A DNA stretch of 64,000 nt from contig NZ_WNKW01000008.1 of NCBI RefSeq assembly GCF_009720775.1, positions 32,215 to 96,214 on the forward strand, read 5' to 3'. The notes below the pieces were generated by a model, which did no database searches, was not told where the DNA came from, and saw only the letters and a program-made list of their open reading frames with translations. Source of the stretch: Pseudoduganella danionis (GTDB taxonomy: Bacteria; Pseudomonadota; Gammaproteobacteria; Burkholderiales; Burkholderiaceae_D). Shown here piece by piece: positions 43,441-52,226 of this stretch (positions are counted from its first letter, which is position 1; the number at the start of each line of letters is the position of its first letter). A program made the translations under genes and the position numbers.

Positions 43441-44499
43441 ATGCAAGCCTTCCGTTTCTCTTTCTTCGTTACTGCCGTCCTGCTGGCCCTGGCCGCCTAC
43501 TGGGGTTATCAGCACGGCGGCAGCGCCGGTTTATTGCAGGCTGTCTGGATCGCCGCCGTGCTGGGCGTGATGGAAGTTTCTCTGTCGTTCGACAACGCCG
43601 TGGTGAATGCAGGCGTGCTGCGCCACTGGAATGCGTTCTGGCAGAAGCTGTTCCTCACCGTGGGCATACTGGTGGCCGTATTCGGCATGCGTCTGCTGTT
43701 CCCCCTGCTGATCGTGTCGCTGGCCACGGGACTGGGCCTGCTCGATGTCTGGCATATGGCCAGCACCACGCCGGACGAATATGCGCGCTATCTGACGGGT
43801 GCCCACGCCCAGGTGGCGGCGTTTGGCGGCGCTTTCCTGCTGCTGGTCTTCCTCAATTTCCTGTTCGACGAAGAAAAAGAATTGCACTGGCTGGGCTGGG
43901 CCGAAGAAAAACTCGGCGAGCATGGCACGGAAGCACTGGCCGTGCTGCTCACGCTGGGGGCCGTGTTCGCCTGCGTCAGCCTGGTGCCGGCGGCGGAAAA
44001 ATACACGGTGCTGGCAGCCGGCGTGCTGGGCGTGCTGGTGTATCTGGCGGTCGGCTGGATCAGCGGCCTACTGGAAGAAGCCGAACCCGAAGATGACGAC
44101 GACACCACGGAAGCGGGCGTGGGCGCCGTGGCCGGCAGCCTTGCCCGTGGCAGTATCGGCGGCTTTTTGTATCTGGAAGTGCTGGATGCTTCGTTCAGCT
44201 TCGACGGCGTGATCGGCGCTTTCGCGATTACCAGCGATGTGGTGATCATCATGCTGGGGCTGGCCATAGGCGCCATGTTCGTGCGTTCGCTCACGGTTTT
44301 CCTCGTGCACAAGGGCACGCTGGACGAATATGTCTACCTCGAGCATGGCGCCCATTACGCCATCGGCATTCTCGCCCTGATCATGCTGGCCAGCGTGGAA
44401 TACCACATCCCCGAATGGTTCACCGGCCTGTCCGGCGTGGCCTTCATTGCCGTCTCGCTGTGGTCCTCGGTACGCTACAGGCAGCAACTGGCCGCATGA
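43441..44499 (+). CDS. DUF475 membrane protein (TerC clan)
   Basis: 352 residues, about nine hydrophobic segments. It shows the duplicated TerC-like hallmark: VMEVSLSFDNAVVNAGVLRHW in the first half and YLEVLDASFSFDGVIGAFAIT in the second, with the acidic residues that probably bind metal. A Glu/Asp-rich loop (EEAEPEDDDDTTEAG) lies between the halves. Function unknown; family relatives are involved in metal export. Operon-like spacing (36 bp) to the next gene. Confidence 0.88.
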   Translation: MQAFRFSFFVTAVLLALAAYWGYQHGGSAGLLQAVWIAAVLGVMEVSLSFDNAVVNAGVLRHWNAFWQKLFLTVGILVAVFGMRLLFPLLIVSLATGLGLLDVWHMASTTPDEYARYLTGAHAQVAAFGGAFLLLVFLNFLFDEEKELHWLGWAEEKLGEHGTEALAVLLTLGAVFACVSLVPAAEKYTVLAAGVLGVLVYLAVGWISGLLEEAEPEDDDDTTEAGVGAVAGSLARGSIGGFLYLEVLDASFSFDGVIGAFAITSDVVIIMLGLAIGAMFVRSLTVFLVHKGTLDEYVYLEHGAHYAIGILALIMLASVEYHIPEWFTGLSGVAFIAVSLWSSVRYRQQLAA

Positions 44500-44535
44500 T
44501 AGAATTTTAAACATTGCAGAAAGTATAAAGACGAT

Positions 44536-44913
44536 ATGATCATCGCCAAGCGCGTCACCCTGTATTTCTCCGGCCTGCTGCTGGCCGCCCTGCTGCTGTT
44601 TGCGGCCTATGTCTGGATCATGCTGCACCTGTCCTATTCGGATGGCGAGCGGGCCGGCTATCTGCAGAAGTTTTCCAGCCGTGGCTGGGTGTGCAAGACC
44701 TGGGAAGGCGAAATGCTGCTGACGTCGATGCCGGGTGCGATTCCGGAAAAATTCGAATTCAGCGTGCGCGATGAGGCCGTGGCCCAGCAACTGATGGCCG
44801 CGACCGGCAAACGTGTGCTGCTCACCTATGCCCAGCACAAGGGCGTGCCGACCCAGTGCTTCGGCGAGACCGAGTACTACATCACCAAAGTCCAGATCCA
44901 GCCCACCCCGTAA
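44536..44913 (+). CDS. Small single-pass membrane protein, unknown
   Basis: 125 residues: a membrane helix (TLYFSGLLLAALLLFAAYVWIML) near the N-terminus, then a periplasmic beta-rich domain with two Cys (WVCKTWEG, PTQCFGETEYY). Conserved-looking but I do not know its family. It sits between the DUF475 protein and the beta-barrel, with the next start 2 bp after its stop, so the three genes may form one operon. Confidence 0.75.
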   Translation: MIIAKRVTLYFSGLLLAALLLFAAYVWIMLHLSYSDGERAGYLQKFSSRGWVCKTWEGEMLLTSMPGAIPEKFEFSVRDEAVAQQLMAATGKRVLLTYAQHKGVPTQCFGETEYYITKVQIQPTP

Positions 44914-44915
44914 TC

Positions 44916-45872
44916 ATGAACAGACTGCGCCCCCTCACTCTTGCCCTCGCCTTGTGCGCTGCCAGCGCTCAGGGCCAGGACCTGACGGCCCAGGCCGGCG
45001 GCCTGTGGGTCAGCGGCGCACAGCAGCACAGCTTTGCCGTCGGACTCAACTACGTTCATCCGGTGGGCGACTATCTGGCCCTCAGTCTCGGCTATCTGAA
45101 CGAAGGCCATCCGCATAACCACCACCGCGACGGCATTTCCGGCCAGCTCTGGCTGCGTACGCCGGTGGGCCAGAACGGCCTGTCATGGGCCGTGGGCGCC
45201 GGCCAGTACTACTTCTTCGATACCTCGCGCCCGCACGGCGCAGCGGACGGTCCCTACATCAACGACCATGGCTGGGCGCCCATCTACAGCGTACAGGCGC
45301 TGTGGCATCATCCCGAGCGCTGGTACACCCAGGTGCAGCTGAACCGCGTGGTCCCGCAGGGCGCCAAAGAACCCACCACTTCGCTGATGCTGGGGGTGGG
45401 CTACCGCTTCGACAGCGTACGCGGCGACAAGCTGCACCTCGATGGCCCGTCCACCGACGATACCCTGACCATGCTGGCCGGACAGAGCATCGTCAACAGC
45501 TTCGAGTCGGAACGCTCGCGCGCCTACAGCCTCGAATACCGCCGCGCCGTAGGCCGTTATGTGGACTGGACCGTCAACTACCTCAATGAAGGCAGCACGC
45601 CAGCCACCCACCGCAACGGTGTGGCAACCCAGCTCTGGCTGATCCGCTCGCTCACCACCCATCTGGAGCTGGGCATGGGCGTAGGCCCGTATCTGGCCTT
45701 CGAAGTGCACGACGTACCGGGCACCCGTTCACACAAAGCAGGACTGGCTTCGCTGGCCACGCGCTACCACTTCAGCAAACGACTGGTGGGCACGCTAACG
45801 CTGAACCGCGTCGTGACGGACTACCACCGCGATGCTGACCTGCTGATGCTGGGTCTGGGCTACACCTACTAA
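44916..45872 (+). CDS. Outer-membrane beta-barrel protein with internal duplication
   Basis: 318 residues, signal peptide ending SAQGQ. The mature chain is made of two related halves of about 115-130 residues: residues 35-165 and 203-318. Both contain YLNEG, then a QLWL strand, a loop, LNRVV and a final LMLG-GY strand (LMLGVGYRF, LMLGLGYTY). The last residue is Tyr, as in outer-membrane barrels. Strand content is high and there are no Cys in the barrel, so it is a porin-like or lipid-binding barrel of unknown substrate. ATG at 44916 is 2 bp after the upstream stop; a longer upstream frame overlaps that gene. Confidence 0.8.
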   Translation: MNRLRPLTLALALCAASAQGQDLTAQAGGLWVSGAQQHSFAVGLNYVHPVGDYLALSLGYLNEGHPHNHHRDGISGQLWLRTPVGQNGLSWAVGAGQYYFFDTSRPHGAADGPYINDHGWAPIYSVQALWHHPERWYTQVQLNRVVPQGAKEPTTSLMLGVGYRFDSVRGDKLHLDGPSTDDTLTMLAGQSIVNSFESERSRAYSLEYRRAVGRYVDWTVNYLNEGSTPATHRNGVATQLWLIRSLTTHLELGMGVGPYLAFEVHDVPGTRSHKAGLASLATRYHFSKRLVGTLTLNRVVTDYHRDADLLMLGLGYTY

Positions 45873-45880
45873 CGCCGCAG

Positions 45881-45912
45881 TAAAAAAACGACCACAGCAA
45901 AGTGTGGTCGTC
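45881..45912 (-). terminator. Rho-independent terminator for the coiled-coil gene
   Basis: The arms ACGACCACA and TGTGGTCGT form a stem; read on the minus strand it is followed by seven T. It lies about 40 bp after the stop of the minus-strand gene and just after the plus-strand barrel stop. Confidence 0.85.
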
Positions 45913-45952
45913 GGTATTCAATGCCGGCCGTGGTGCCGGCCATCCTCAGGGT

Positions 45953-48250
45953 TTAGCGCGCGCGCCACACGGCTTTCACCGGTTTGCCTTCGGCCATGGC
46001 ACCCTGACGGGCAGCTTCCTTGCGGGCACGGGCAGCATCGAGGGTGGCAACGATGGAGCCATCTTCCACGCTCTGGCACAGGCGTTCGGCCTCGGCCACT
46101 TTAGCCTGCACGGCAGCCAGCGCTTTCTGGGCAGCCGCGTGGCGGCGGGTTTCCAGTTCCAGCTGTTTGATCTTGGCGGCCGTCATGGCAGCCGTGGTAT
46201 CGGCCACTTTGCGCTGCATGGTGGCATGGGCCATGGCAGCTTCCACCAGTGCGTGCTGGGCTGCGGTCTTATCGGCCACGGCCTGCTCGGCAGCCTGCTG
46301 GGCTTCAGCAGCCAGACGGGCATCGTGCACGGCAGCTTTTTCTGCGGCCAGCCGGCCCGCGATGGCTTCCGACGCACGGTTTTCCGCGGCCGTCGCCAGA
46401 CGCTGCTGGGTCAGTTTCTGGTCGATCAGCGCCAGCGATTTACGCTCGGCTTCGACGAATTCCTGTTCGGCCTGCAGCAGCGCGGCGGCAGCCACTTCTT
46501 TTTCCTGTTCGACGCGGGCACGTTCAGCCGTCACTTCGCCCAGCTCCACGGCCAGACGGGCTTGTGCAGCCTGTGCCTGAGCGGCCACTTCTTTCTGTGC
46601 TGCTTCCAGTGCGGTCTGCTCGGCCATGACGCGCAGTGCTTCGGCTTCCTGTTCAGCCGCAGCGGCCAGACGCTGGTCGGCGGCCTGCTTCTGGGCCAGC
46701 GCCTCCGCCTGGGCACGTTCGGCTTCGGTGCGGATCAGCGCGGCGTTACGGGCCTGCTCTTCCAGCGCCAGCTTTTCTTTCAGTGCAGCGATGGCCTGCT
46801 GCTCGGCTTCGGCGCGCGCCTGTTCGGCGGCCAGCAGTGCCGCTGCATGTTCGGCTTTGTCACGGGCCAGTGCATCGGCCACGCGCTGGGCTTCTACCTG
46901 TTCGGCCAGCGTGGCCACTTCCTGTGCGGCAGCAGCGTTCTGGCTGATCACCAGTTGTGCCGCTTCAGCCGTCAGGTCAGCCTGCTGCTGCGCCAGTTCG
47001 GTAGCATGTTGCTGGGCTTCGCGTTCGCTGCGCGCTGCATCGGCGGCGGCGGCATCGGCGATTTCACGCTGGCGGGCCTGTTCGGTCAGCAGGTTTTGCG
47101 CTTCCACTTTGGCCAGCGTGGCCAGCTCGGCTTCCTGTTCGGCCTGCACACGCGACAGCGATACGGCGCGCAGCTGGTTGTCCGCTTCGATACGGGCTTC
47201 GGTGGCGACAATGATTTTGGCATCGGCTTCGCGACGTGCTTCGGCACTGGCAGCCGCTACCATTTCCAGACGTTCGCGGTGGATGGCGGCATCGCGGATT
47301 TCCTTTTCCGTCTGCAGGCGCAGATGCAGCGACTGGGCGGCGCTGCGGTCGGATTCGGCCTTGGCCAGAGCGATCTGCTCGCGTTCCTGTTCCAGATGGG
47401 CCAGTGCGCGGGCTTCTTCCAGTGCGCGCACTTCGGCGGCGGCGCGGTTGAGCGAAGCTTCCAGTGCGATCTGGTCGGCGCGTTCGCGCTTGACGGTCAG
47501 TTCCAGTGCTTCCGCTTCGGCCTGAGCCAGCATCTGCGCCGTCTGACGGGCAGCATGGGCCTGACGCTCGCGCTCGCGGGCCAGCGTGGCAACGCGCGCA
47601 TCGGCGCTGGCGATGCCCACCACTTCTTCCTTGGCCGCTTCCACGGCAGCGACGCGTTCAGCCGCCTGCATGCGGGCCTGTTCGGTCTGGGCTTCAAGTT
47701 CCGAGGCAGCGCGTTTCACCTGTTCGGCCAGTTCGGCTTCGGCAGCCAGTTGTTCATGGGCGCGCTGGCGGCTTTCCTGTTCGGCGCGCGCACGCTGTTC
47801 GGCCGCCAGACGGATCTGGGTATCGGCTTCCACACGGGCACGCAGTTCGGCGGTTTCCTGTTTCACCGCTTCCAGCCGGGCTACGCTGGCCTGGGCGGCC
47901 GCGCGCAGTGATTCCAGCCGTTCGCGGTTGGCGCTGATGGCGTCTTCGGAAGCCTGGGCATTCTGCAACGCTACGGCAGCAGCGGCAGCATCCATGGCGG
48001 CACGGTCTTCGGCCAGTGCACGCGCGCGGGCTTCGGCGTGGGCGCGGCTTTCAGCAGCACAGGCCGCCTTGGCGTCGGCTTCCACGCGGGCGATGGCTTC
48101 CTGTATGGCCTTCATTTCCATCGCAGCACGGGGCGTGGCAGCAACATCGTCCGGATCATGCAGCGACACCAGTGGCTGCAACTGCATATCAGCATTGCTG
48201 AGGTTACCGCTGTCTTGGGCGCTGTCGCGCTGGGCCAGTTGTGCTTGCAT
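45953..48250 (-). CDS. Large Ala/Glu-rich coiled-coil protein, unknown
   Basis: 765 residues, no signal peptide, no membrane helix and only one or two Cys. After about 60 residues (MQAQLAQRDSAQDSGNLSNA...) nearly the whole chain is Ala, Glu, Gln, Arg and Lys in heptad-like order (e.g. EQARARVEQEKEVAAAALLQ), so it should be one long continuous coiled coil of the order of 90-100 nm. The C-terminus ends in a short basic stretch (KEAARQGAMAEGKPVKAVWRAR). It looks like a cytoskeletal or scaffold-type filament protein but could be an expanded low-complexity protein. Shine-Dalgarno GAGAACT is only fair. Confidence 0.78.
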   Translation of the reverse strand: MQAQLAQRDSAQDSGNLSNADMQLQPLVSLHDPDDVAATPRAAMEMKAIQEAIARVEADAKAACAAESRAHAEARARALAEDRAAMDAAAAAVALQNAQASEDAISANRERLESLRAAAQASVARLEAVKQETAELRARVEADTQIRLAAEQRARAEQESRQRAHEQLAAEAELAEQVKRAASELEAQTEQARMQAAERVAAVEAAKEEVVGIASADARVATLARERERQAHAARQTAQMLAQAEAEALELTVKRERADQIALEASLNRAAAEVRALEEARALAHLEQEREQIALAKAESDRSAAQSLHLRLQTEKEIRDAAIHRERLEMVAAASAEARREADAKIIVATEARIEADNQLRAVSLSRVQAEQEAELATLAKVEAQNLLTEQARQREIADAAAADAARSEREAQQHATELAQQQADLTAEAAQLVISQNAAAAQEVATLAEQVEAQRVADALARDKAEHAAALLAAEQARAEAEQQAIAALKEKLALEEQARNAALIRTEAERAQAEALAQKQAADQRLAAAAEQEAEALRVMAEQTALEAAQKEVAAQAQAAQARLAVELGEVTAERARVEQEKEVAAAALLQAEQEFVEAERKSLALIDQKLTQQRLATAAENRASEAIAGRLAAEKAAVHDARLAAEAQQAAEQAVADKTAAQHALVEAAMAHATMQRKVADTTAAMTAAKIKQLELETRRHAAAQKALAAVQAKVAEAERLCQSVEDGSIVATLDAARARKEAARQGAMAEGKPVKAVWRAR

Positions 48251-48341
48251 GAGAACTCTCGCTAGACGATGTACCCCGGCACCCGCCGGGATTTCTGAGT
48301 TCTCATTATCAGATAGCGCAGTCCAGCGCCTAAAGCCAAGC

Positions 48342-48361
48342 AGAGCGGGAAAATCCCGCTA
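48342..48361 (-). terminator. Hairpin after srkA, weak terminator candidate
   Basis: AGCGGGA and TCCCGCT (48344-48350, 48354-48360) form a 7-bp stem with a 3-nt loop just past the SrkA stop. No clear T-run follows, so it may only stabilise the mRNA end. Confidence 0.35.
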
Positions 48362-48366
48362 ATTCG

Positions 48367-49446
48367 CTAGATCGCCAGCGGCGCCTCGTCCATCAAGGCC
48401 ACTTGCTCGCGCAGTTCCAGTATGCGGTCCTGCCAGTACTGCTGGGTGTTAAACCACGGGAAAGCCAGCGGGAATGCGGGGTCATCCCAGCGCCGCGCCA
48501 GCCAGGCCGAGTAATGCATCAGGCGCAGCGTGCGCAGCGCTTCGACCAGATGCATTTGGCGCGGCGAAAACTCGCAAAAGTCTTCGTAACCGGCCAGTAT
48601 GTCGCCCATCTGGCGTAGCTGTTCGCTACGTTCGCCCGATAGCATCATCCACAGGTCCTGAATGGCGGGGCCCATGCGGCTGTCGTCGAAATCGACGAAA
48701 TGGGGGCCGGCATCAGTCCACAAAACGTTGCCACCATGGCAATCACCATGCAGGCGCAACTGGGGCAGTTCGCCGGCGCGGTCGTAACAGCGCTGCACGC
48801 CCTCCAGCGCCAGCTGGCTCACGCTGGCATAGGCCGCAGCCAGATCGGGCGGAATAAAACGCTGCTGCTGCAGGAAGGCACAGGATTCGTGGCCAAAGGT
48901 AGCGATATCGAGCGCCGGCCGCTCGGTATAGACTTTCTGCGCACCCACCGCATGGATGCGGGCGATGAAGCGCCCCGTCCATTCCAGCACTTGCGGGTCG
49001 CCCAGCTCGGGCGCGCGGCCGCCGTGGCGGGCAAACACGGCAAACCGGAAGCCCTGATAGTGGTGCAGCGTCTGGCCACCCAGCAGCTGCGCCGGCACCA
49101 CGGGAATTTCCTGTTCGGCCAGTTCGCGCGTGAACGCGTGTTCTTCCAGTATGGCGGCATCGCTCCAGCGCTGCGGGCGGTAGAACTTCAGCACCAGTGG
49201 TGCACCCTCTTCCACACCCACCTGATAAACCCGGTTTTCATAGCTATTCAAGGCCAGCAGCCGGCCATCGCTATGGATGCCCAGACTTTCCAGTGCATCG
49301 AGCACGCAATCGGGCGTCAGTGCCGCATATGGGTGCGCCACTGGCTGGCTCTCGTCCACTGTACTGTCCAGCGGCCCGGCCATGGCGGCGGCCAGCGCCG
49401 CGGCGCGCGCATCGGCCGCCTCGTCGTCATAGTCATCTTGGTTCAT
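48367..49446 (-). CDS. srkA: Stress-response serine/threonine kinase SrkA (YihE)
   Basis: 359 residues. Choline-kinase-like fold with catalytic loop LRLHGDCHGGNVLW (Asp in HGD) and the metal motif FVDFDDSRMGPAIQDLW. An N-terminal acidic tail (DDYDDEAADARAAALAAAMAG) precedes the kinase. SrkA protects E. coli against stress-induced death and is normally linked to dsbA; here it stands alone. Confidence 0.93.
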   Translation of the reverse strand: MNQDDYDDEAADARAAALAAAMAGPLDSTVDESQPVAHPYAALTPDCVLDALESLGIHSDGRLLALNSYENRVYQVGVEEGAPLVLKFYRPQRWSDAAILEEHAFTRELAEQEIPVVPAQLLGGQTLHHYQGFRFAVFARHGGRAPELGDPQVLEWTGRFIARIHAVGAQKVYTERPALDIATFGHESCAFLQQQRFIPPDLAAAYASVSQLALEGVQRCYDRAGELPQLRLHGDCHGGNVLWTDAGPHFVDFDDSRMGPAIQDLWMMLSGERSEQLRQMGDILAGYEDFCEFSPRQMHLVEALRTLRLMHYSAWLARRWDDPAFPLAFPWFNTQQYWQDRILELREQVALMDEAPLAI

Positions 49447-49508
49447 AACGGCATTGTAAGGGGCCGGCGTGTATACTGTCGGCTTCCAACCAATAAAAAG
49501 AGCAGAAT

Positions 49509-50198
49509 ATGCAACTCGACCAGCCCCTGAGCGAAAAAGAATTCGACGAACTCGACAGCTTCCTGCTGTCCGAGCGCAGCCCTGAAGATGCCATGACCAT
49601 GGACATGCTGCATGGCTACCTGACCGCCATCGCGATTGGCCCGGAAACCATCATGCCAGCCGAGTGGCTGAAACGCGTCTGGGGTCAGGAAGATACCGAC
49701 GTGCCGAAATTCAAGCACGCCAAAGAAGAGGAACGCATCCTCAACCTGATCATGCGCTTCATGAACGAAGTGCTGGTGACGTTCGAAGTGGCACCGAAAG
49801 AATTCGAGCCGCTGTTCGTCGAGCACGAGCACGAAGGCCAGACCCTGATCGACGCCGAAGCGTGGTGCTGGGGCTTCTGGGAAGGCATGGAACTGCGTCC
49901 CGGTTCGTGGAATGAAATCTGGGAATCGGATGTCAAAGATCTCATGAAGCCCATCTATCTGCTGGGCGCGGACGAAATCGACGAAGCCGAGCTGCCGCTG
50001 GTGGAAGACCCGGTGAAGGCGCACAAACTGGCGCTGGACCTGGAAGCCAACCTGCCGGCCATCCACAAATTCTGGGTACCGCGCCGCAAAGCTGCTGTGA
50101 GCACCGTCAAGCGCGACGAGCCTAAAGTGGGCCGCAATGACGACTGCCCATGCGGCAGTGGCAAAAAATATAAGAAGTGCTGCGGCGCCGACGAATAA
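49509..50198 (+). CDS. YecA/UPF0149-family protein with SEC-C zinc motif
   Basis: 229 residues. The UPF0149 domain (about 1-185) has LLSERSPEDAMTMDMLHGYLTAIAIGPE and WCWGFWEGMEL. The last 25 residues GRNDDCPCGSGKKYKKCCG form the SEC-C zinc motif found in SecA and YecA, which binds ribosomes. It may therefore act on translating ribosomes or protein export. Divergent from srkA. Confidence 0.92.
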   Translation: MQLDQPLSEKEFDELDSFLLSERSPEDAMTMDMLHGYLTAIAIGPETIMPAEWLKRVWGQEDTDVPKFKHAKEEERILNLIMRFMNEVLVTFEVAPKEFEPLFVEHEHEGQTLIDAEAWCWGFWEGMELRPGSWNEIWESDVKDLMKPIYLLGADEIDEAELPLVEDPVKAHKLALDLEANLPAIHKFWVPRRKAAVSTVKRDEPKVGRNDDCPCGSGKKYKKCCGADE

Positions 50199-50208
50199 CA
50201 ACCCGCTA

Positions 50209-50298
50209 GGGTCAGGTCGGGCAAAGTGCAGGGGTCAGGTCGGGCATTGGTGTGTTCTTTGAGAATTCTCAAAAACTGCACTTTGCCCGACCTGACCC
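50209..50298. repeat. 90-bp palindromic element with exact 23-bp terminal arms
   Basis: The left arm begins GGGTCAGGTCGGGCAAAG (50209-50231) and the right arm (50276-50298) is its exact reverse complement. Directly after the left arm the first 15 bases are repeated (GGGTCAGGTCGGGCA, 50232-50246). Inside is the 16-bp palindrome TTTGAGAATTCTCAAA (50258-50273). It fills the space between two convergent genes. It resembles repetitive GGTCAG-type intergenic elements seen in Oxalobacteraceae genomes; there is no coding sequence. Confidence 0.85.
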
Positions 50299-50307
50299 CA
50301 AGTTGTT

Positions 50308-50904
50308 TTACAGCTTGATGAAGTGCTCGCGGTAGTACTTGAGTTCTTCGATCGATTCGATGATGTCGGCCAGCGCCGTGTGCTTCTGGTGCTTCTTGAA
50401 ACCGGCGACGATTTCCGGCTTCCAACGCTTGCACAGCTCCTTCAGCGTGGACACGTCGATATTCCGGTAGTGGAAGAAGGCTTCCAGCTTGGGCATGTAG
50501 CGCACCATGAAGCGGCGGTCCTGACCGATGGTATTGCCGCACATCGGCGCTTTGCCCTTGGGTACCCACTGCTTCATGAAGGCGATCAGCTCTTCTTCGG
50601 CCTGCGCTTCCGACACGGTAGACGCCTTGACGCGGTCGATCAGGCCGGAACGGCCGTGCGTGCCCTTGTTCCATGCATCCATCTTGTCCAGCGTTTCATC
50701 GCTCTGGTGAATCGCGAACACGGGGCCTTCTGCCAGCACGTTCAGGTGCATATCAGTGACCACCACGGCCACTTCGATAATGCGGTCGGTGTCCGGCTCC
50801 AGACCCGTCATTTCCATATCCACCCACACCAGATTGAACTCATTCTGCACCGGCTTGGCGGCGGCGGGTACGGAACCTTCTGGCAATTCGTTAGCTTGTG
50901 ACAT
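50308..50904 (-). CDS. orn: Oligoribonuclease
   Basis: Degrades short RNA oligonucleotides, including pGpG from c-di-GMP turnover. 198 residues with a short N-terminal extension (MSQANELPEGSVPAAAKPVQNEF). DEDDh exonuclease motifs are complete: WVDMEMTGLEPDTDRIIEV, NTIGQDRRFM and the HTALADIIESI motif with the conserved His and Asp. Convergent with yecA across the palindromic element. Confidence 0.97.
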   Translation of the reverse strand: MSQANELPEGSVPAAAKPVQNEFNLVWVDMEMTGLEPDTDRIIEVAVVVTDMHLNVLAEGPVFAIHQSDETLDKMDAWNKGTHGRSGLIDRVKASTVSEAQAEEELIAFMKQWVPKGKAPMCGNTIGQDRRFMVRYMPKLEAFFHYRNIDVSTLKELCKRWKPEIVAGFKKHQKHTALADIIESIEELKYYREHFIKL

Positions 50905-50957
50905 AATTCTCTCTTGGCTTAATTAATCCTAATCTGCCATTTTCTCACAGGCATAGA

Positions 50958-52226
50958 ATGTATTCACTCGCGTTTTCGATTTTGTTTGTTTCTTTCATCA
51001 TTTTGACGCTGATCGTGCGTTTCTGGCTCGCTTCGCGCCAGATCCGCCATGTGCTGAGCCACCGCAGCGCCGTTCCTGCCGAGTTTGCCGAGAAAATCCC
51101 CCTTGCCGCCCACCAGAAAGCGGCCGATTACACCATCGCCCGCACCAAGCTGGGCCTGGTCAGCCTGCTGCTCAGCACCGGCGTGCTGATCGCCTTCACC
51201 CTGCTGGGCGGCCTGCAATGGCTGTCGCTGCATGTATTCCAGCTCACCGGTCCCGGCATGGTCTACCAACTGGCCCTGCTGGCGGCCTTCAGCGTGATTT
51301 CCGGCCTGATCGATCTGCCGCTCGACTACTACAAACAATTTAATCTGGAACAGCGTTTCGGCTTCAACAAGATGACACCCGGCCTGTTCTTTGCCGACAT
51401 GCTGAAAGGCGCGCTGCTGGCCGCTGTAATCGGCCTGCCCCTGATCTGGCTGGTGCTGACGCTGATGGGAAAATCCGGTGCGCTGTGGTGGTTCTATGCG
51501 TGGGCCGTATGGAGCGGCTTCCAGCTACTGATGATGGTGCTGTACCCGACCGTCATCGCCCCCCTGTTCAACAAATTCACGCCGCTGGAAGACGCCGCGC
51601 TCAAGCAGCGCATCGAAGGCCTGATGGAGCGCGTCGGCTTTGCGTCCAAAGGCCTGTTCGTGATGGATGGTTCCAAACGCAGCGCCCACGGCAATGCCTA
51701 CTTCTCGGGCTTTGGCGCCAACAAGCGCATCGTCTTCTTCGACACTCTGCTGTCACGTTTGCAGCCGCAGGAAATCGAAGCCGTGCTGGCACATGAACTG
51801 GGCCACTTCAAGCTCAAGCACATCATCAAGCGCATCGTCATGATGTTCGCGCTGTCGCTGGCCTTCCTCGCCCTGCTCGGCTACCTGAAGAACCAGCTGT
51901 GGTTCTACACAGGGCTCGGTGTCGATCCGCTGCTGCTGCCCGGTCAGGGCAATGACGCCATGGCCCTGCTGCTGTTCATGCTGGTGCTGCCCGTGTTCAC
52001 CTTCCTGTTTGGCCCGCTCACTTCGCTCAGTTCGCGCAAGCACGAATTCGAAGCGGACGCCTTCGCTGCCAAGCACGCGCAAGCGGCTGATCTGGTGTCG
52101 GCACTGGTCAAGATGTACGAAGACAATGCCTCGACGCTGACGCCCGACCCGCTGCACTCGGCTTTCTATGATAGCCATCCGCCGGCCAGCGTGCGCATCC
52201 GTCACCTGCACGCGGCGGCCGCATGA
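50958..52226 (+). CDS. Ste24-like membrane zinc metalloprotease (M48)
   Basis: 422 residues, several membrane helices. The zinc motif HELGH is in IEAVLAHELGHFKLKHI, with the third ligand Glu in RKHEFEADAFAAKH. It belongs to the CAAX-protease/Ste24 group, which in bacteria clears misfolded membrane proteins or jams. The stop overlaps rsgA by 4 bp (ATGA), so the two are coupled. Confidence 0.93.
   Translation: MYSLAFSILFVSFIILTLIVRFWLASRQIRHVLSHRSAVPAEFAEKIPLAAHQKAADYTIARTKLGLVSLLLSTGVLIAFTLLGGLQWLSLHVFQLTGPGMVYQLALLAAFSVISGLIDLPLDYYKQFNLEQRFGFNKMTPGLFFADMLKGALLAAVIGLPLIWLVLTLMGKSGALWWFYAWAVWSGFQLLMMVLYPTVIAPLFNKFTPLEDAALKQRIEGLMERVGFASKGLFVMDGSKRSAHGNAYFSGFGANKRIVFFDTLLSRLQPQEIEAVLAHELGHFKLKHIIKRIVMMFALSLAFLALLGYLKNQLWFYTGLGVDPLLLPGQGNDAMALLLFMLVLPVFTFLFGPLTSLSSRKHEFEADAFAAKHAQAADLVSALVKMYEDNASTLTPDPLHSAFYDSHPPASVRIRHLHAAAA

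Noticed and set aside
45902..47911. Plus-strand open frame of 669 codons rich in Gly/Phe
   Set aside because: Reverse of the Ala/Glu codon repeats in the coiled-coil gene; repeat-driven, not a protein.
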